From NCBI GenBank assembly GCA_000632805.1, contig CP007444.1, forward strand, positions 1,550,001 through 1,614,000: a stretch of DNA of 64,000 nt, in the 5' to 3' direction. Source of the stretch: Dyella jiangningensis (GTDB lineage: Bacteria > Pseudomonadota > Gammaproteobacteria > Xanthomonadales > Rhodanobacteraceae). Positions 46,054-56,798 of this stretch are shown piece after piece (the stretch's first letter is position 1; each line of letters starts with the position of its first letter). A program made the translations under genes and the position numbers. A model generated the notes under the pieces. The model was not told where the DNA came from. It worked only from the letters and a program-made list of their open reading frames with translations, and ran no database searches.

Positions 46054-47295
46054 ATGACTTTGTTGCCTGGACGTTTCAAGACACGCATCACCCTGGCGAG
46101 CCGATGCCTCGCCGTGGCCTCGTGGCTCGGCATGCCCATGGCGTGTCTGGGCGCCGACTATGACTTCTACGGCAACTGGCCCACGCATGTAACCGCATCG
46201 GACGGGACGGACTTTGGCCTTGCGGTGCTGTACCAGTACGACATCAACGAATTTTCCCAGGACGACGGGCGATTCGAAGACGCCCAGACGAACCGTCGCC
46301 GCTACCTCGGCCTGTACCTGCGCAAGCCCGGCGTATACGACGCCATCGCGCAATACGACTACCAGGCAAGGCAATGGGCCGATGCCTTCGTGCGTCTGCG
46401 CAGCAGCGGTGTCGTGGGCGAGGACCTGGGCAATGTTCGTTTCGGCTATTCGAAGACGCCCGTCGGTTTCGAAGGCGTGACGAGCACGTCGGCCACCACC
46501 TTCATCGAATCGGCGCTGCCGACCCAGGCCGTATGGGAAGGGCGCCGTGCCGGCGTCGACTGGGCGTGGATACGGCCGCATTTCGTGCTCAATGTCGGCG
46601 ACTATTTCTGGCGCAAGGATCTGGACGGCAACAACCCGGGCAGTACCTGGGCGGCCAGGGCCGCGTGGATTCCGATCAGCCAGCCGGGCCACGTGCTGCA
46701 CCTAGGGCTGTCGGCATCCCGCGAAAAACTCGACTGGGCCGACCAGGGCACCGTGCCGCCGGCGGCGCGGCTGCGCGCCCGTCCCGAAGCCGGCCTGACC
46801 CCGGTGCGATTGGTGGATTCGGGCAACCTGAGCTACAGCAAGAACGTCAACCGACAAGGTCTCGAAGCATTGTGGATCGACGGTCCGTGGTCCGTGCAGG
46901 GCGAGTACCTGCAGGCCAGGGTACAGCGCTACAACGGCAAGCCCGATTACGACGCCACCGGCTTCTACGTCTTCACGACCTGGACGCTCACCGGCGAGGC
47001 GCGTTACTACAGCGACGGCAACGTTGGCGATCGTCGCTACACGGGCCGCGACCAGCAGGTGATCCGGCCATCCCACGCCTGGGGCGCGGTGGAAGTGGCG
47101 CTGCGCTACAGCGAGCTGGATCTCAACGATGGCGCCATCACCGGCGGCAGGGAACACGACTGGACGGTGGGTGCGAACTGGTACCTCGGCGAACACCTCA
47201 AGCTGCAGGCCAACTACGTCTGGGCCTTCAGCGATCGCGGCAACCTGGAGGTGAACCCGCACATCTTCGAAATGCGGGCGCAGATCTACTTCTGA
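46054..47295 (+). CDS. OprP/OprO-like porin
   Basis: A 413-residue outer-membrane porin of the phosphate-selective (OprP/OprO) family. The signal peptide is LASRCLAVASWLGMPMACLG with cleavage before ADYDF. Barrel strands include RRRYLGLYLRKPGVYDAIAQ and VRFGYSKTPVGFEGVTSTS, and it ends FEMRAQIYF. The ATG at 46054 has GGAGG seven bases upstream; longer frames run without a signal sequence. It is convergent with ackA and overlaps it by 10 nt. It may pass phosphate, but selectivity is not shown. Confidence 0.85.
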   Translation: MTLLPGRFKTRITLASRCLAVASWLGMPMACLGADYDFYGNWPTHVTASDGTDFGLAVLYQYDINEFSQDDGRFEDAQTNRRRYLGLYLRKPGVYDAIAQYDYQARQWADAFVRLRSSGVVGEDLGNVRFGYSKTPVGFEGVTSTSATTFIESALPTQAVWEGRRAGVDWAWIRPHFVLNVGDYFWRKDLDGNNPGSTWAARAAWIPISQPGHVLHLGLSASREKLDWADQGTVPPAARLRARPEAGLTPVRLVDSGNLSYSKNVNRQGLEALWIDGPWSVQGEYLQARVQRYNGKPDYDATGFYVFTTWTLTGEARYYSDGNVGDRRYTGRDQQVIRPSHAWGAVEVALRYSELDLNDGAITGGREHDWTVGANWYLGEHLKLQANYVWAFSDRGNLEVNPHIFEMRAQIYF

Positions 47296-48392
47296 GCGGT
47301 GGGCGCCGAGGCGACGAGGCGCGCGGCATGGCGTGCCATCATCAGGTTTTCTCGTGAGGGCAGCACGCGCGTTTGCAGCGACGGCAGCAACGGCTGCAGC
47401 AGCGCGATGACGCGCTCCCGCGTCGGCGCATGGTGCTCGCCGATCCCGCCGGTGAACACCAGCAGATTCAGGCCGCCGAGCACGACGGCCATGCCTGCGG
47501 CCTGCCTGGCCACCGACATGGCGAACTGCTCGAGCGCCAGCTCGGCGAGCGGTTGCCCGGTGGCTTCGGCGAGTTTGCGCACGTCGGCGCTGAGATCGGA
47601 GATGCCGAGCAGGCCGGAGCGGTGCTCCAGCAGATCCTGCAACTGCTCGGCGTCGCAGCGCTTTTCGCGCAGCAGGAACAGCATGACACCCGGATCGATG
47701 TCGCCCGGACGCGTTCCCATGATGATGCCGCCGGTGGGTGTCATGCCCATGCTGGTGTCGACCGAGCGCCCGTCGCGCACGGCGGTGAGGCTGGCGCCGC
47801 TGCCGAGGTGCGCGATGACCACGCGAGGCGGGATCACGGGCAGCTGCGCGAGGATCGATTCGCACGACAACCCGTGGAAACCGTAGCGTTCCACGCCTTC
47901 GCGTTGCAGTGCATGCGGCAGCGGCAATACACGCGACATGTCGGGCAGGGGATGGTGAAACGCCGTGTCGAGGCAGGCGACCTGTTGCGATTCGGGCAGC
48001 AGTTCGCGGCTGTGTCGCACCCATGCCAGCGCCGGTGGCACGTGCAGCGGTGCGAAGCTTGCCGCCGCCTCGATGGCGGCGAGCACCGTGTCGTCGATCA
48101 GGCAATGCCGACGCACGGAAGGGCCTCCGTGCACGATGCGATGGGCCACGGCCGCGGGTGCACCCAGCACGACGATCGGCGGCAGGGCGAGCAGGCCCCG
48201 CAGCGCCTGTGCGTCGGCGTCGCCTTCGAAGGTGAGTTCCTGCCATTGGCCGCACTCCCGGAAGCGCAGGACATGGCGCGTGCCGCCGGTGTCGACGTTG
48301 CCTTCCGCCACCAGGATCGGCCCGTTGGTCGCCACCTGGTAAAAGCCGAACTTCAGCGATGACGAGCCGACATTCAGCGTGAGGATATTCAT
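47286..48392 (-). CDS. ackA: Acetate kinase
   Basis: A 368-residue enzyme that converts acetyl phosphate plus ADP to acetate plus ATP. It has [19 protein letters not shown], the [11 protein letters not shown] loop, [16 protein letters not shown] and [16 protein letters not shown]. It is about 30 residues shorter than E. coli AckA but keeps all motifs. Its ATG overlaps the phosphoketolase stop by 4 nt, so the two are coupled and form a pathway: xylulose-5-P or fructose-6-P to acetyl-P to acetate. Confidence 0.94.
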   Translation of the reverse strand: MNILTLNVGSSSLKFGFYQVATNGPILVAEGNVDTGGTRHVLRFRECGQWQELTFEGDADAQALRGLLALPPIVVLGAPAAVAHRIVHGGPSVRRHCLIDDTVLAAIEAAASFAPLHVPPALAWVRHSRELLPESQQVACLDTAFHHPLPDMSRVLPLPHALQREGVERYGFHGLSCESILAQLPVIPPRVVIAHLGSGASLTAVRDGRSVDTSMGMTPTGGIIMGTRPGDIDPGVMLFLLREKRCDAEQLQDLLEHRSGLLGISDLSADVRKLAEATGQPLAELALEQFAMSVARQAAGMAVVLGGLNLLVFTGGIGEHHAPTRERVIALLQPLLPSLQTRVLPSRENLMMARHAARLVASAPTAQK

Positions 48393-50746
48393 GCTGATTG
48401 CCAGCGCCAGTTCCTGATTTCCGGCAGATCCTCGCCGTGCTCGCTGACGTACAGCCGATGCCGTTCGATGGCGCTGGTGTAGCGCTCGTGGGCTTGCTTG
48501 CGCAGGTGCTCCAATTTCGGCACACGATTGATCACGTCCAGGCACAGCTGATAGCGATCGAGATGGTTGAGCACCATCATGTCGAACGGCGTGGTGGTGG
48601 TGCCTTCCTCCATGTAGCCGCGTACGTGGATGTTGTCGTGGTTGTGCCGGCGATAGGTGAGGCGATGGATGATGCCGGGGTAGCCGTGGAAGGCGAAGAT
48701 CACCGGGCGGTCGCGCGTGAACAGTCGGTCGAATGCTTCGTGATCCATGCCATGCGGATGTTCGTCCATGGTCTGCAGCGTCAGCAGGTCGACTACGTTT
48801 ACGACGCGAACACGCAGGTCGGGTACGTATTCGCGCAGCAGCATCACCGTAGCCAGTGCTTCGACCGTGGGTGCATCGCCGGCGCAGGCCAGCACCACGT
48901 CGGTGTCGCCGTCTTCATTGCCAGCCCACGGCCAGATGCTGGCGCCGGCCGCGCAATGCGCCACGGCGGCGTCGATGTCCAGCCACTGCCACTCCGGCTG
49001 CTTGCCGGCAATGATCAGGTTCACGTACTGGCGACTGCGCAGGCAATGGTGGGTGACCGACAGCAGGCAATTCGCATCCGGTGGCAGATAGATGCGCACG
49101 ATCTCCGCTTTCTTGTTCGCTACGTGGTCGATGAATCCGGGATCCTGGTGCGAGAAACCGTTGTGATCCTGGTGCCAGACCAGCGAACTCAACAGGTAAT
49201 TGAGCGAGGCGATCGGCGCGCGCCAGGGAATGTCGCGCGTCACCTTCAGCCACTTCGCATGCTGGTTGAACATCGAGTCGACGATGTGGATGAAGGCCTC
49301 GTAGCAATTGAACAACCCATGCCGGCCGGTGAGCAGATAGCCTTCCAGCCATCCCTGGCACTGATGCTCGCTGAGCATTTCCATCACGCGCCCGGTGGGC
49401 GCGAGGTTGACGTCGGTTGCCATGGTTTCGCTGAGCCAGGTCTTGGGGCTCACGTCGTACATGGCATCCAGGCGGTTGGAGGCGGTTTCATCGGGGCCGA
49501 ACAGCCGGAAGTTCGCCGAATCCAGGTTGAGCTTCATCACGTCGCGCAGCCAATAGCCGAGGTGCCGCGTGGTTTCGGCGCGCACGGCGCCGGGCTGTTC
49601 GATGGCCAGCGCATACTCGCGGAAATCCGGCAGATGCAGCGGCTTGAGCAAGGTGCCGCCGTTGGCGTGCGGGTTGGCACTCATGCGGCGTTCGCCGGTC
49701 GGTGCGAGCGCGGCCAGTTCTTCCACCAGCGTGCCATGGCGGTCGAACAATTCGTGCGGCCGGTAACTCTTCATCCATTGTTCGAGAATGGCGACGTGCC
49801 CCGGCTTGGACATGTCCGACAGCGGCACCTGGTGCGAACGCCAGGTGTTCTCCACCGGCAGCCCATCGACAACGGCCGGGCCTGTCCAGCCTTTGGGCGA
49901 GCGCAAGACGATCATCGGCCAATGGGCGCGCCGCGCTGGAGCATCGCTACGCCGTGCGTTGCTCTGGATGCGGCGGATGCGTCGGATGCAGGTATCCAGC
50001 GCCTCGGCGAAGGCGCCGTGCATGGCCATCGGTTCATCGCCTTCCACAAAGATGGGATCGTGGCCGTAACCCTGCATCAACTGCTTGAGCTCGCGGTCAC
50101 CGATGCGCGCGAGCACGGTAGGATTGGCGATCTTGTAGCCGTTCAGATGGAGGATCGGCAGCACCGCGCCATCGCGCACCGGGTTGATGAACTTGTTGGA
50201 ATGCCAACTCGTCGCCAGCGGTCCGGTTTCCGCTTCGCCATCGCCGACTACGCAGGTGACGATGAGATCCGGATTGTCGAAGGCCGCGCCGTAGGCGTGC
50301 GACAGCGAGTAGCCAAGCTCGCCGCCTTCATGGATGGAGCCGGGCGTTTCGGGCGCCACGTGGCTGGGGATGCCATAGGGCCATGAGAACTGGCGAAACA
50401 GCAGGCGCATGCCCTCGCGGTTGCGCTCCACGCGCGGGTAGGTTTCCGTGTACGAACCTTCGAGATAAGAGTGCGCGACCAGCCCAGGGCCGCCATGACC
50501 GGGTCCGATCACGTAGATCATGTCCAGGTCGTACTGCGTGATCACGCGGTTGAGGTGCGTGTAGATGAAATTGAGGCCTGCGGTGGTGCCCCAGTGGCCA
50601 AGCAGGCGCTTCTTGATATGCTCAAGCGTGAGTGGTTCGTCGAGGAGCGGGTTCTCGCGCAGGTAGATCTGGCCCACGGTGAGATAGTTCGCCGCGCTCC
50701 AGTAGCGGTGCATCCTTTCCAGCAATGCAGGGTCGAGCTTCGCCAT
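48389..50746 (-). CDS. xfp: Xylulose-5-phosphate / fructose-6-phosphate phosphoketolase
   Basis: A 785-residue thiamine-diphosphate enzyme that splits xylulose-5-P or fructose-6-P with phosphate to acetyl-P plus glyceraldehyde-3-P or erythrose-4-P. The family start [19 protein letters not shown] is present, with [18 protein letters not shown] and [17 protein letters not shown]. The TPP motif is [19 protein letters not shown] (168 on). Length matches the family (about 790). AAGGCGG precedes the ATG. It forms a two-gene unit with ackA. Confidence 0.96.
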   Translation of the reverse strand: MAKLDPALLERMHRYWSAANYLTVGQIYLRENPLLDEPLTLEHIKKRLLGHWGTTAGLNFIYTHLNRVITQYDLDMIYVIGPGHGGPGLVAHSYLEGSYTETYPRVERNREGMRLLFRQFSWPYGIPSHVAPETPGSIHEGGELGYSLSHAYGAAFDNPDLIVTCVVGDGEAETGPLATSWHSNKFINPVRDGAVLPILHLNGYKIANPTVLARIGDRELKQLMQGYGHDPIFVEGDEPMAMHGAFAEALDTCIRRIRRIQSNARRSDAPARRAHWPMIVLRSPKGWTGPAVVDGLPVENTWRSHQVPLSDMSKPGHVAILEQWMKSYRPHELFDRHGTLVEELAALAPTGERRMSANPHANGGTLLKPLHLPDFREYALAIEQPGAVRAETTRHLGYWLRDVMKLNLDSANFRLFGPDETASNRLDAMYDVSPKTWLSETMATDVNLAPTGRVMEMLSEHQCQGWLEGYLLTGRHGLFNCYEAFIHIVDSMFNQHAKWLKVTRDIPWRAPIASLNYLLSSLVWHQDHNGFSHQDPGFIDHVANKKAEIVRIYLPPDANCLLSVTHHCLRSRQYVNLIIAGKQPEWQWLDIDAAVAHCAAGASIWPWAGNEDGDTDVVLACAGDAPTVEALATVMLLREYVPDLRVRVVNVVDLLTLQTMDEHPHGMDHEAFDRLFTRDRPVIFAFHGYPGIIHRLTYRRHNHDNIHVRGYMEEGTTTTPFDMMVLNHLDRYQLCLDVINRVPKLEHLRKQAHERYTSAIERHRLYVSEHGEDLPEIRNWRWQSA

Positions 50747-50854
50747 GACGCCGCCTTCTGCCGCAAAAAGGGCCATCGTGCACGCGCAGGCGTGCAGACG
50801 CTGTCATGGCATGCCGATGCCACCGTGGCCACGCTCAGGCGAGCCGACGATGGG

Positions 50855-51244
50855 CTATCGCTTGATGTCGAGCTCGTTGGTGACTTCCTTGACGCCGGGT
50901 ACGCCACGCACGATGGAATCGATCTTCGCTTTCTCCGCGTCATTGGCCACCGGGCCACGGAGGACGACGGCGCCGTCCGAAGCAATCACCTTCACCTGAT
51001 GCCCGGCAGGCGACAGGGAATTGTCGCGTTGAAGTATCTGTTGCACCTTGCCCGCAAGCTGCTGGTCGTCTGCACTCGGTGACGGGATCGCGCGATTGGG
51101 GTTCTTGGGGTCGTGCATCGGCATCGACATCGTGGGCTCGCGCGGCGTCGGCACGGTGCCTGCGCCGGACGGTGGTGCCGTCTGCGCAAAGCTGGCGGAT
51201 GCAGCAACAAGGGTCATGCCGATAACGACGGAACGGAGGCGCAT
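50855..51244 (-). CDS. BON-domain periplasmic protein
   Basis: A 129-residue exported protein. The signal peptide is MRLRSVVIGMTLVAASASFA, cleaved before QTAPP. A Pro-rich linker follows. The C-terminal BON domain (VKVIASDGAVVLRGPVANDA then VPGVKEVTNELDI) binds membrane surfaces in OsmY-like proteins and is often linked to osmotic or envelope stress. It stands alone upstream of xfp, in the same direction. The ATG at 51244 is chosen for its signal peptide. Confidence 0.8.
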   Translation of the reverse strand: MRLRSVVIGMTLVAASASFAQTAPPSGAGTVPTPREPTMSMPMHDPKNPNRAIPSPSADDQQLAGKVQQILQRDNSLSPAGHQVKVIASDGAVVLRGPVANDAEKAKIDSIVRGVPGVKEVTNELDIKR

Positions 51245-51358
51245 AGGGCGATTCCAGGCGGTGGCGTCGCGGTCTACGCTGCACCCCACGGCGTACCCGT
51301 GCCGTGAATCGGCCGTGCAGGAGTCGCTAGAAGTGCAGCGCGTGCAAGTCCATGCCGC

Positions 51359-52663
51359 CTACATGCCTTTTCGGCGTTCAGCAACGTCAGATGCGCTCAG
51401 CGAGCCCGGCTGGCCACCAAAGCGATTCAACACGTAATTGGACAAGGCCGCGATTTCAGCGTCGGTGTATGCCTCACCGAACGAAGGCATGAACACGTGC
51501 TGGTTGCCCACGTTCAGGCGCGAACCGCCCAGGACCACCTGGGTAAGGTTGGTGGCATGCGGATCACGTACCGAGCGCATGCCGGCAAGCGAGGCGTAGT
51601 CGCTCTGGCGTCCCTTGCCATTGTCCAGATGACAGCCGGCACACGCACCGACGAAGAGCTGCTCGCCCAGGCTCGCCGTTGCGTTCGTAGCGGCGGGTGC
51701 TCCACCCGCTGCGGCGGCGGGCGCAGTGGCTACACCACCCTGTTGCGGTGGCACGTCGCGGAGATAGGCGACCAGGGCCGAGACGTCAGTCGGCGCGAGG
51801 TATTGCAGGCTGTTCTCGACCACTTCACCCATCGGCCCGGACGCCGTGCCACGGCCCGCGGCATGGCCCTTGGCGAGATAGTCCGAGAGCTCCTGGTCGC
51901 TCCAGCCGCCGATGCCGTGGTCTTTGTCCGAGGTGATGTTGTAAGCCTTCCATCCTTGAAGTTCAGCGCCGGCGAGCGCTTCGCCATGTTTCATCGCGAA
52001 CGCTGCATTCCTCGGCGTGTGGCACTCGCCGCAATGGCCAAGCGCGGTGGCCAGGTAGGCACCGCGGTTCCATGCATCCGGCTTGCCGGCAACCGGCTCG
52101 AAGCGCTGCTTCTTGAGGAACGCCGCGTTCCACAGGCTTACCGCCCAGCGCTGGTTGTACGGAAACGACAGGTCGTTGGCACGTGCCGGCGCATGCGCGA
52201 CGGGCAGGCTGAAAAGATAGGCCTTGATCGCCAGGATGTCCTGCCGGCTCAGCGCGGTGTATGACGTGTAGGGGAAGGCGGGATACAGCGGGCGGCCATC
52301 CTTGTCGACACCGGCATGCATGGCGCGAACGAAGTCGTCGTCGCTCCAGTTGCCGATGCCGGTGGCTTTGTCCGCGGTGATATTGGATGAGTAGATCGTG
52401 CCGAAAGGCAGCTTGAACGGCACGCCGCCAGCAAAGGGCTGACCGCCGGGCACCGTATGGCAGGCCGCGCAATCGGCGGCGCGCGTGAGGTATTCGCCGC
52501 GTGCCCGCGCATCGGTGATATCGGCGGGAGCGCCCGCCACGGTGGGCTGCTTTGCGTTTTCGTCGCCGGAGTGGGTCACGGTCATCAAGGCGTAGACGGT
52601 AAACACGACACCTGCCAGCACCACGAGGCCGACGAGCGTGCCGATGATGCGCCCGATCTTCAT
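51359..52663 (-). CDS. Tri-haem cytochrome c subunit of the molybdenum aldehyde dehydrogenase
   Basis: A 434-residue periplasmic electron carrier with an N-terminal membrane anchor (4-27). Three haem-c motifs are present: CAACH (65-69), CGECH (211-215) and CAGCH (341-345). The arrangement matches the cytochrome subunit of membrane-bound alcohol/aldehyde dehydrogenases of acetic-acid bacteria. GAGGAGG precedes the ATG. Its start overlaps the Mo-subunit stop by 4 nt, so it takes electrons from that enzyme to the respiratory chain. Confidence 0.92.
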   Translation of the reverse strand: MKIGRIIGTLVGLVVLAGVVFTVYALMTVTHSGDENAKQPTVAGAPADITDARARGEYLTRAADCAACHTVPGGQPFAGGVPFKLPFGTIYSSNITADKATGIGNWSDDDFVRAMHAGVDKDGRPLYPAFPYTSYTALSRQDILAIKAYLFSLPVAHAPARANDLSFPYNQRWAVSLWNAAFLKKQRFEPVAGKPDAWNRGAYLATALGHCGECHTPRNAAFAMKHGEALAGAELQGWKAYNITSDKDHGIGGWSDQELSDYLAKGHAAGRGTASGPMGEVVENSLQYLAPTDVSALVAYLRDVPPQQGGVATAPAAAAGGAPAATNATASLGEQLFVGACAGCHLDNGKGRQSDYASLAGMRSVRDPHATNLTQVVLGGSRLNVGNQHVFMPSFGEAYTDAEIAALSNYVLNRFGGQPGSLSASDVAERRKGM

Positions 52664-54930
52664 GCGAGCCTCCTCGCCGTATCGGCGGCACTCGTGGGCG
52701 TTGCGTCCGTCAGCGCGGCCTTGAGCGCGTTCTGGTCCTGCACGAGCGCGTTGCGGTCGATGGGCAGCGTGCGGATACGCACGCCGGTCGCGGCGAAGAT
52801 GGCGTTGGTCAAGGCGGGCATGGCCATCACCGTGCCGGTTTCGCCGATGCCGCCCGGCGATTCGGTGCTTGGCACGATGTGCACCTCGATCTCGGGCGTT
52901 TCGTTGAGGCGGAGCACGCGGTAGTCGTTGAAGTTGCGTTGTTCCACCGCGCCGTTCTTCAGCGTGATGCCGCTGAACAACGCGGCGCTCCAGCCGAACA
53001 CCATGCCGCCCTGGATCTGCGCTTCCACCGTGTTCGGATTGACCACCCAACCGCAATCGACGACGGCCACGGCGCGCTTCATCGCGACCTCGCCTTGCGG
53101 CGAGACTTCCACGTCCATCACCACGCACAAATAGCTGCCGAACGGCGCCGCCAGCGCCACGCCGCGGCCGTGACGCGGTGGCAACGTACCTTGCCCCCAG
53201 CCCGACTTCTGCGCGGCCAGCTCGAGCACGGCTTTTGCGCGCGGGTTGTCGCCGAGCATGTCGCGCCGATAGGCCATCGGATCCTTGCCCGCGGCATGCG
53301 CGAGTTCATCGACGAAGCTCTCGACGACGAATACGTTGTGCGTCGGACCCACGCCGCGCCACCAGCCGACCGCGAGCCCGGCTGGCATGTCGTGGCGCAC
53401 CCAGTCCACACGCATGTTCGGTATGGCATAGGGAAGCTCTGCCGAGCATTCCACCAGGTCGCCGTCGAGGCCGTTCTTGCCCATCGCGCCCGGCGCGAAG
53501 GTGGCGAGCACCGAGGCACCCGTGGTGCGGTCGGTCCACGCGACAGGCTTGCCGCCGTCGTCCAGCGTGGCCGAGATGCGGTCGTAATAGGCGGGACGAT
53601 AACGGTCCTGCGCGATGTCTTCTTCGCGCGTCCAGATGATCTTCACCGGGAAATCGACCTGCTTGGCGATGGCGACGGCCTGTTCCACCGAGTCTTCGAA
53701 CAATCGGCGCCCGAAGCCGCCGCCAAGGTACTGGTTGTGCACGGTGATGCTCTCGGGCGGCAGGCCGGTGACCTTCGCGGCGACATCGACGCAGCGCGCG
53801 GGCACCTGCGTGCCGACCCAGATCTCGCAGCTGTCGGGTCGCACGTGGACGGTGGTGTTGATTGGCTCCATCGTCGCATGCGCGAGCAGGGGCAACTGAT
53901 AGGTGGCGGAAACCACCTTGCCCTTGATGTTGTCCACATGCCCGACTTCGCGGCCCAGGATGGGCTTGCCGTGCTCGGACGCTTGGGCCATGTCCTTGAA
54001 CAGCTGCTCGGTGGAAAAGCTGACGTTGGGGCCGCGATCCCAGGTGATGTCGAGCGCCTCCAGGCCCTGTTTGGCGGCCCAGAAATGTTCGCCGATCACG
54101 GCCAAGGCATTGTCGATCTTCACCACTTTGAGCACGCCGGGTATGGCGCGTGCGCGCGTATCGTCCACGGAAGCCAGCTTGCCACCGAAGGTCGGGCTGG
54201 CGCGTACGGTGGCGACCTTCATGCCCGGTACGCGGATGTCGATGCCAAAGGGCAGGGTGCCGTCGACCTTGGCCGGCGTATCCACGCGACGCAGCGGCTT
54301 GCCGATCAGCTGGAAATCCTTGGGATCCTTCGGCGATACCTTGTCGGGCATCGTGATCTTGCCGGCGGCATCGGCCAGTTCGGCATAGCGCAGCGTGCGG
54401 TTGGTCGGGGTGTGCGTGACCACGCCGCGCGCCACCGTGCATTGCGAGGCGTCCACCTTCCAGCGCTGGGCCGCGGCAGCGACCAGCATGTAGCGTGCGG
54501 CGGCGCCGGCATTGCGCAGGGAAGTCCAGCAGAAACGGATGGTGGTGGAGCCGCCTGTCGCCTGTTCGCCGAGCAAGGGGTTGGAATACAGCTTGCGGTT
54601 CGGTGGCGCGTGCTCGACCGTGATCTGGTCGAGGCCGACGTCCAGTTCCTCCGCCAGCAGGGTGGCTTGACCGGTGTACGAGCCCTGGCCCATCTCCACG
54701 GTCGGCATCACCAGTTGGATGCTGCCGTCGTTGCCGATGCGCACGAAGGCATTCGGCGCGAACGCAGGGTGGCTGGGGTCGAGGCGTGCGTTGTCCGGCA
54801 GGCCCCAGACGCGACTGGGGCCGCCCAGCCACATGAAAGCCACCACCAGGCCGCCACGCTTGATCAGTTCACGTCGCGAAGGGTTTTGCAGGTCGACGTC
54901 GTGCGGGGAGGGTGGAACGCGAAGATTCAT
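52660..54930 (-). CDS. Molybdopterin-binding subunit of aldehyde dehydrogenase / IorB-like oxidoreductase
   Basis: A 756-residue enzyme of the xanthine-oxidase superfamily. A twin-arginine signal SRRELIKRGGLVVAFMWLGG at 18-37 exports it folded to the periplasm. Mo-cofactor motifs are GQGSYTGQATLLAEEL, GGGFGRRLFEDSVEQAVAIA and the base glutamate in GGIGETGTVMAMPALTNAIF. It resembles isoquinoline 1-oxidoreductase beta subunit and the periplasmic aldehyde dehydrogenases. It is the second gene of the leftward operon (2Fe-2S, Mo, cytochrome). The substrate, an aldehyde or N-heterocycle, is unknown. Confidence 0.92.
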   Translation of the reverse strand: MNLRVPPSPHDVDLQNPSRRELIKRGGLVVAFMWLGGPSRVWGLPDNARLDPSHPAFAPNAFVRIGNDGSIQLVMPTVEMGQGSYTGQATLLAEELDVGLDQITVEHAPPNRKLYSNPLLGEQATGGSTTIRFCWTSLRNAGAAARYMLVAAAAQRWKVDASQCTVARGVVTHTPTNRTLRYAELADAAGKITMPDKVSPKDPKDFQLIGKPLRRVDTPAKVDGTLPFGIDIRVPGMKVATVRASPTFGGKLASVDDTRARAIPGVLKVVKIDNALAVIGEHFWAAKQGLEALDITWDRGPNVSFSTEQLFKDMAQASEHGKPILGREVGHVDNIKGKVVSATYQLPLLAHATMEPINTTVHVRPDSCEIWVGTQVPARCVDVAAKVTGLPPESITVHNQYLGGGFGRRLFEDSVEQAVAIAKQVDFPVKIIWTREEDIAQDRYRPAYYDRISATLDDGGKPVAWTDRTTGASVLATFAPGAMGKNGLDGDLVECSAELPYAIPNMRVDWVRHDMPAGLAVGWWRGVGPTHNVFVVESFVDELAHAAGKDPMAYRRDMLGDNPRAKAVLELAAQKSGWGQGTLPPRHGRGVALAAPFGSYLCVVMDVEVSPQGEVAMKRAVAVVDCGWVVNPNTVEAQIQGGMVFGWSAALFSGITLKNGAVEQRNFNDYRVLRLNETPEIEVHIVPSTESPGGIGETGTVMAMPALTNAIFAATGVRIRTLPIDRNALVQDQNALKAALTDATPTSAADTARRLA

Positions 54931-54969
54931 GGTTGCCCCTCGAACGATGCGCGCGGAATGAACGCGGAA

Positions 54970-55449
54970 TCAGGCGATGGTTTGTGGCACGACGGTCGTG
55001 CCGGTCGCGGCCTGCTTGATCGCCGCACGGATGCGCACATACGTGCCGCAGCGGCAAAGGTTGCCCGACATCGCCGTATCGATATCCGCGTCGGTGGGCG
55101 AAGGCTTTTGCGCAAGCAGTGCCGTGGCGCTCATGATCTGTCCGGTCTGGCAGTAGCCGCATTGGGCCACTTCGACGCCGAGCCAGGCCTGCTGCACGCG
55201 TTTGCCGACGTCGGTTTCACCGATGCCTTCGATAGTGGTGATCTTCTTGCCTACCGCACCACTCGCGGGCAGCACGCACGAACGCACCGCCTGTCCGTCC
55301 AGGTGCACCGTGCACGCACCGCATTGGGCGATGCCGCAACCGAACTTGGTGCCGGTGAGTCCGACTACGTCGCGCAGTACCCAAAGCAGCGGCATGTCAT
55401 CAGGCACGTCGACCTGCGTGTCGTGCCCGTTGATGGAGAGGACGATCAT
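54970..55449 (-). CDS. 2Fe-2S subunit of the aldehyde dehydrogenase
   Basis: A 159-residue protein with two [2Fe-2S] clusters. The plant-type cluster uses C38, C43, C46 and C58 ([15 protein letters not shown]); the second uses C97, C100, C132 and C134 ([21 protein letters not shown]). It passes electrons from the Mo site to the cytochrome. It has no signal peptide, so it is probably exported together with the Tat substrate. It is the first gene of the operon, with GAAGGGAT before its ATG. Confidence 0.95.
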   Translation of the reverse strand: MIVLSINGHDTQVDVPDDMPLLWVLRDVVGLTGTKFGCGIAQCGACTVHLDGQAVRSCVLPASGAVGKKITTIEGIGETDVGKRVQQAWLGVEVAQCGYCQTGQIMSATALLAQKPSPTDADIDTAMSGNLCRCGTYVRIRAAIKQAATGTTVVPQTIA

Positions 55450-55703
55450 GCGGATATCCCTTCAAAGCGTGATATGCCGGGTACGCGCGTCGCGGCAACG
55501 TCCTTCGACGCGCGTCGTGGTCGTTTTTGCAATAAGGTCGCCAGGCTGTCGCGTTCGACCGGTCTGGCGTGGACCTCGCCGCATCTTCCTCTTCGCAGGA
55601 GAAAAGACAAGTGAAGGCGCTGGCCTTGATGGTTCATGGCGGCGCTGGCGTCAGCGCCCCCTTATGACGGAACATCATCGCCAGATCCTGCCGGCACCGA
55701 GCC
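55450..55703. other. Divergent spacer between Mo-enzyme operon and xdhC
   Basis: A 254-nt divergent region that should hold both promoters. No strong palindrome or repeat was found. Confidence 0.4.
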
Positions 55704-56798
55704 ATGAACGTCGCCCAAGAGTTCGACCCGCTGTACCGCGCTGCGCAGGCCTTGCCTTTGGCTTCGGACACGGCGGACGCCGCGCTGGCCACCATTATCC
55801 AGACCCGCGGCTCCACGTTCCGCCGGGCTGGTGCAAGCATGCTGGTAATGCGCGATGGCCGTCTGGTCTGCGAGCTTTCGGGTGGCTGTCCCCAGCGGGA
55901 TATCGTGTGGCGCGCGCAGCAGGTGATGGATGCCGGCGAGGCGCAACTGGTGTCCTACGGGCGCGAGGCGAACTACGACGTCATGCTGGAAACCGGTTGC
56001 GGCGGCGAACTCGACGTGTTGATCGAACCCTTGCGTCGCAGGGAAGACCTGCAATTCCTCGAAGCGATGGCCGACCTTCGTGCACGCCGCCAACCCGGCG
56101 CGCTCGCCACCGTCTATGCGGCCGACGGACAGCCGCTTTCTCCCCGTCCGTGGCGCATCGTGCAAGGTCGTGACACGGCCTGGGACGATATCGACGACGA
56201 AGCCTTGCGCTCGCATCTCGAAGCCGTCCTGCCGTCGTTGCAGATCGGGGCAGCGGCCACATCTGTCCGGGTAGAAACCGGCAGCCGATGTTACGACGTA
56301 CTCGTCGAGCCGCTGCGGCCTTCGCATGCCCTGGTCGTGATCGGCGACAGTATCGGGGCGCGCATGCTCGCGGCGCTGTCGTTGCAGCTGGGCTGGCATA
56401 CGACGTGGGTGGATCCCGCACAGGCGAGTGACGATGGCGAGGACGGCCTTCGTCGCGTCGCGGTCTCCGCGCGTTCCCTGGCCGCACAGGTCGCGTTGGA
56501 CGCGATGACGTCGGCGGTGGTGATGACGCATCGACTGGAGCGCGATCTCGACTATCTTGCCGCGCTGCTCGACAGTCCGGTGGGATACATCGGCGCGATC
56601 GGTTCGCGACAGCGTGCGGCTCAAATCACTGCCGCACTGGCGCGGACCGATGGACGGTTGCATGTTCCTGCGGGTCTCGACGTGGGCTCGGAAACGCCGC
56701 AGGAAATCGCCCTGGCCGTGGCCGCGGAGATCCTCGCTCTGCGCAATGGCAAGCAAGGTGGATTGCTGTCGCGGTCGCGGATGCCCATCCACGCATGA
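55704..56798 (+). CDS. XdhC/CoxI-family molybdenum-cofactor maturation protein
   Basis: A 364-residue protein. The N-terminal domain has IIQTRGSTFRRAGASMLVM and LSGGCPQRDIVWRAQQ with the conserved cysteine. A Rossmann-like C-terminal domain has SPVGYIGAIGSRQRAAQI. XdhC proteins bind and sulfurate the Mo cofactor for xanthine-oxidase-type enzymes, so this one probably serves the divergent operon. Its stop overlaps the next start as ATGA. Confidence 0.9.
   Translation: MNVAQEFDPLYRAAQALPLASDTADAALATIIQTRGSTFRRAGASMLVMRDGRLVCELSGGCPQRDIVWRAQQVMDAGEAQLVSYGREANYDVMLETGCGGELDVLIEPLRRREDLQFLEAMADLRARRQPGALATVYAADGQPLSPRPWRIVQGRDTAWDDIDDEALRSHLEAVLPSLQIGAAATSVRVETGSRCYDVLVEPLRPSHALVVIGDSIGARMLAALSLQLGWHTTWVDPAQASDDGEDGLRRVAVSARSLAAQVALDAMTSAVVMTHRLERDLDYLAALLDSPVGYIGAIGSRQRAAQITAALARTDGRLHVPAGLDVGSETPQEIALAVAAEILALRNGKQGGLLSRSRMPIHA

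Noticed and set aside
47286..47295. Possible 3' frameshift at the porin-ackA junction
   Set aside because: Both genes end with complete family C-termini; the 10-nt overlap is a normal convergent overlap.
52879..55614. A 911-codon open frame on the plus strand opposite the Mo-subunit genes
   Set aside because: It is antisense to three real features, with no domain and typical shadow composition.
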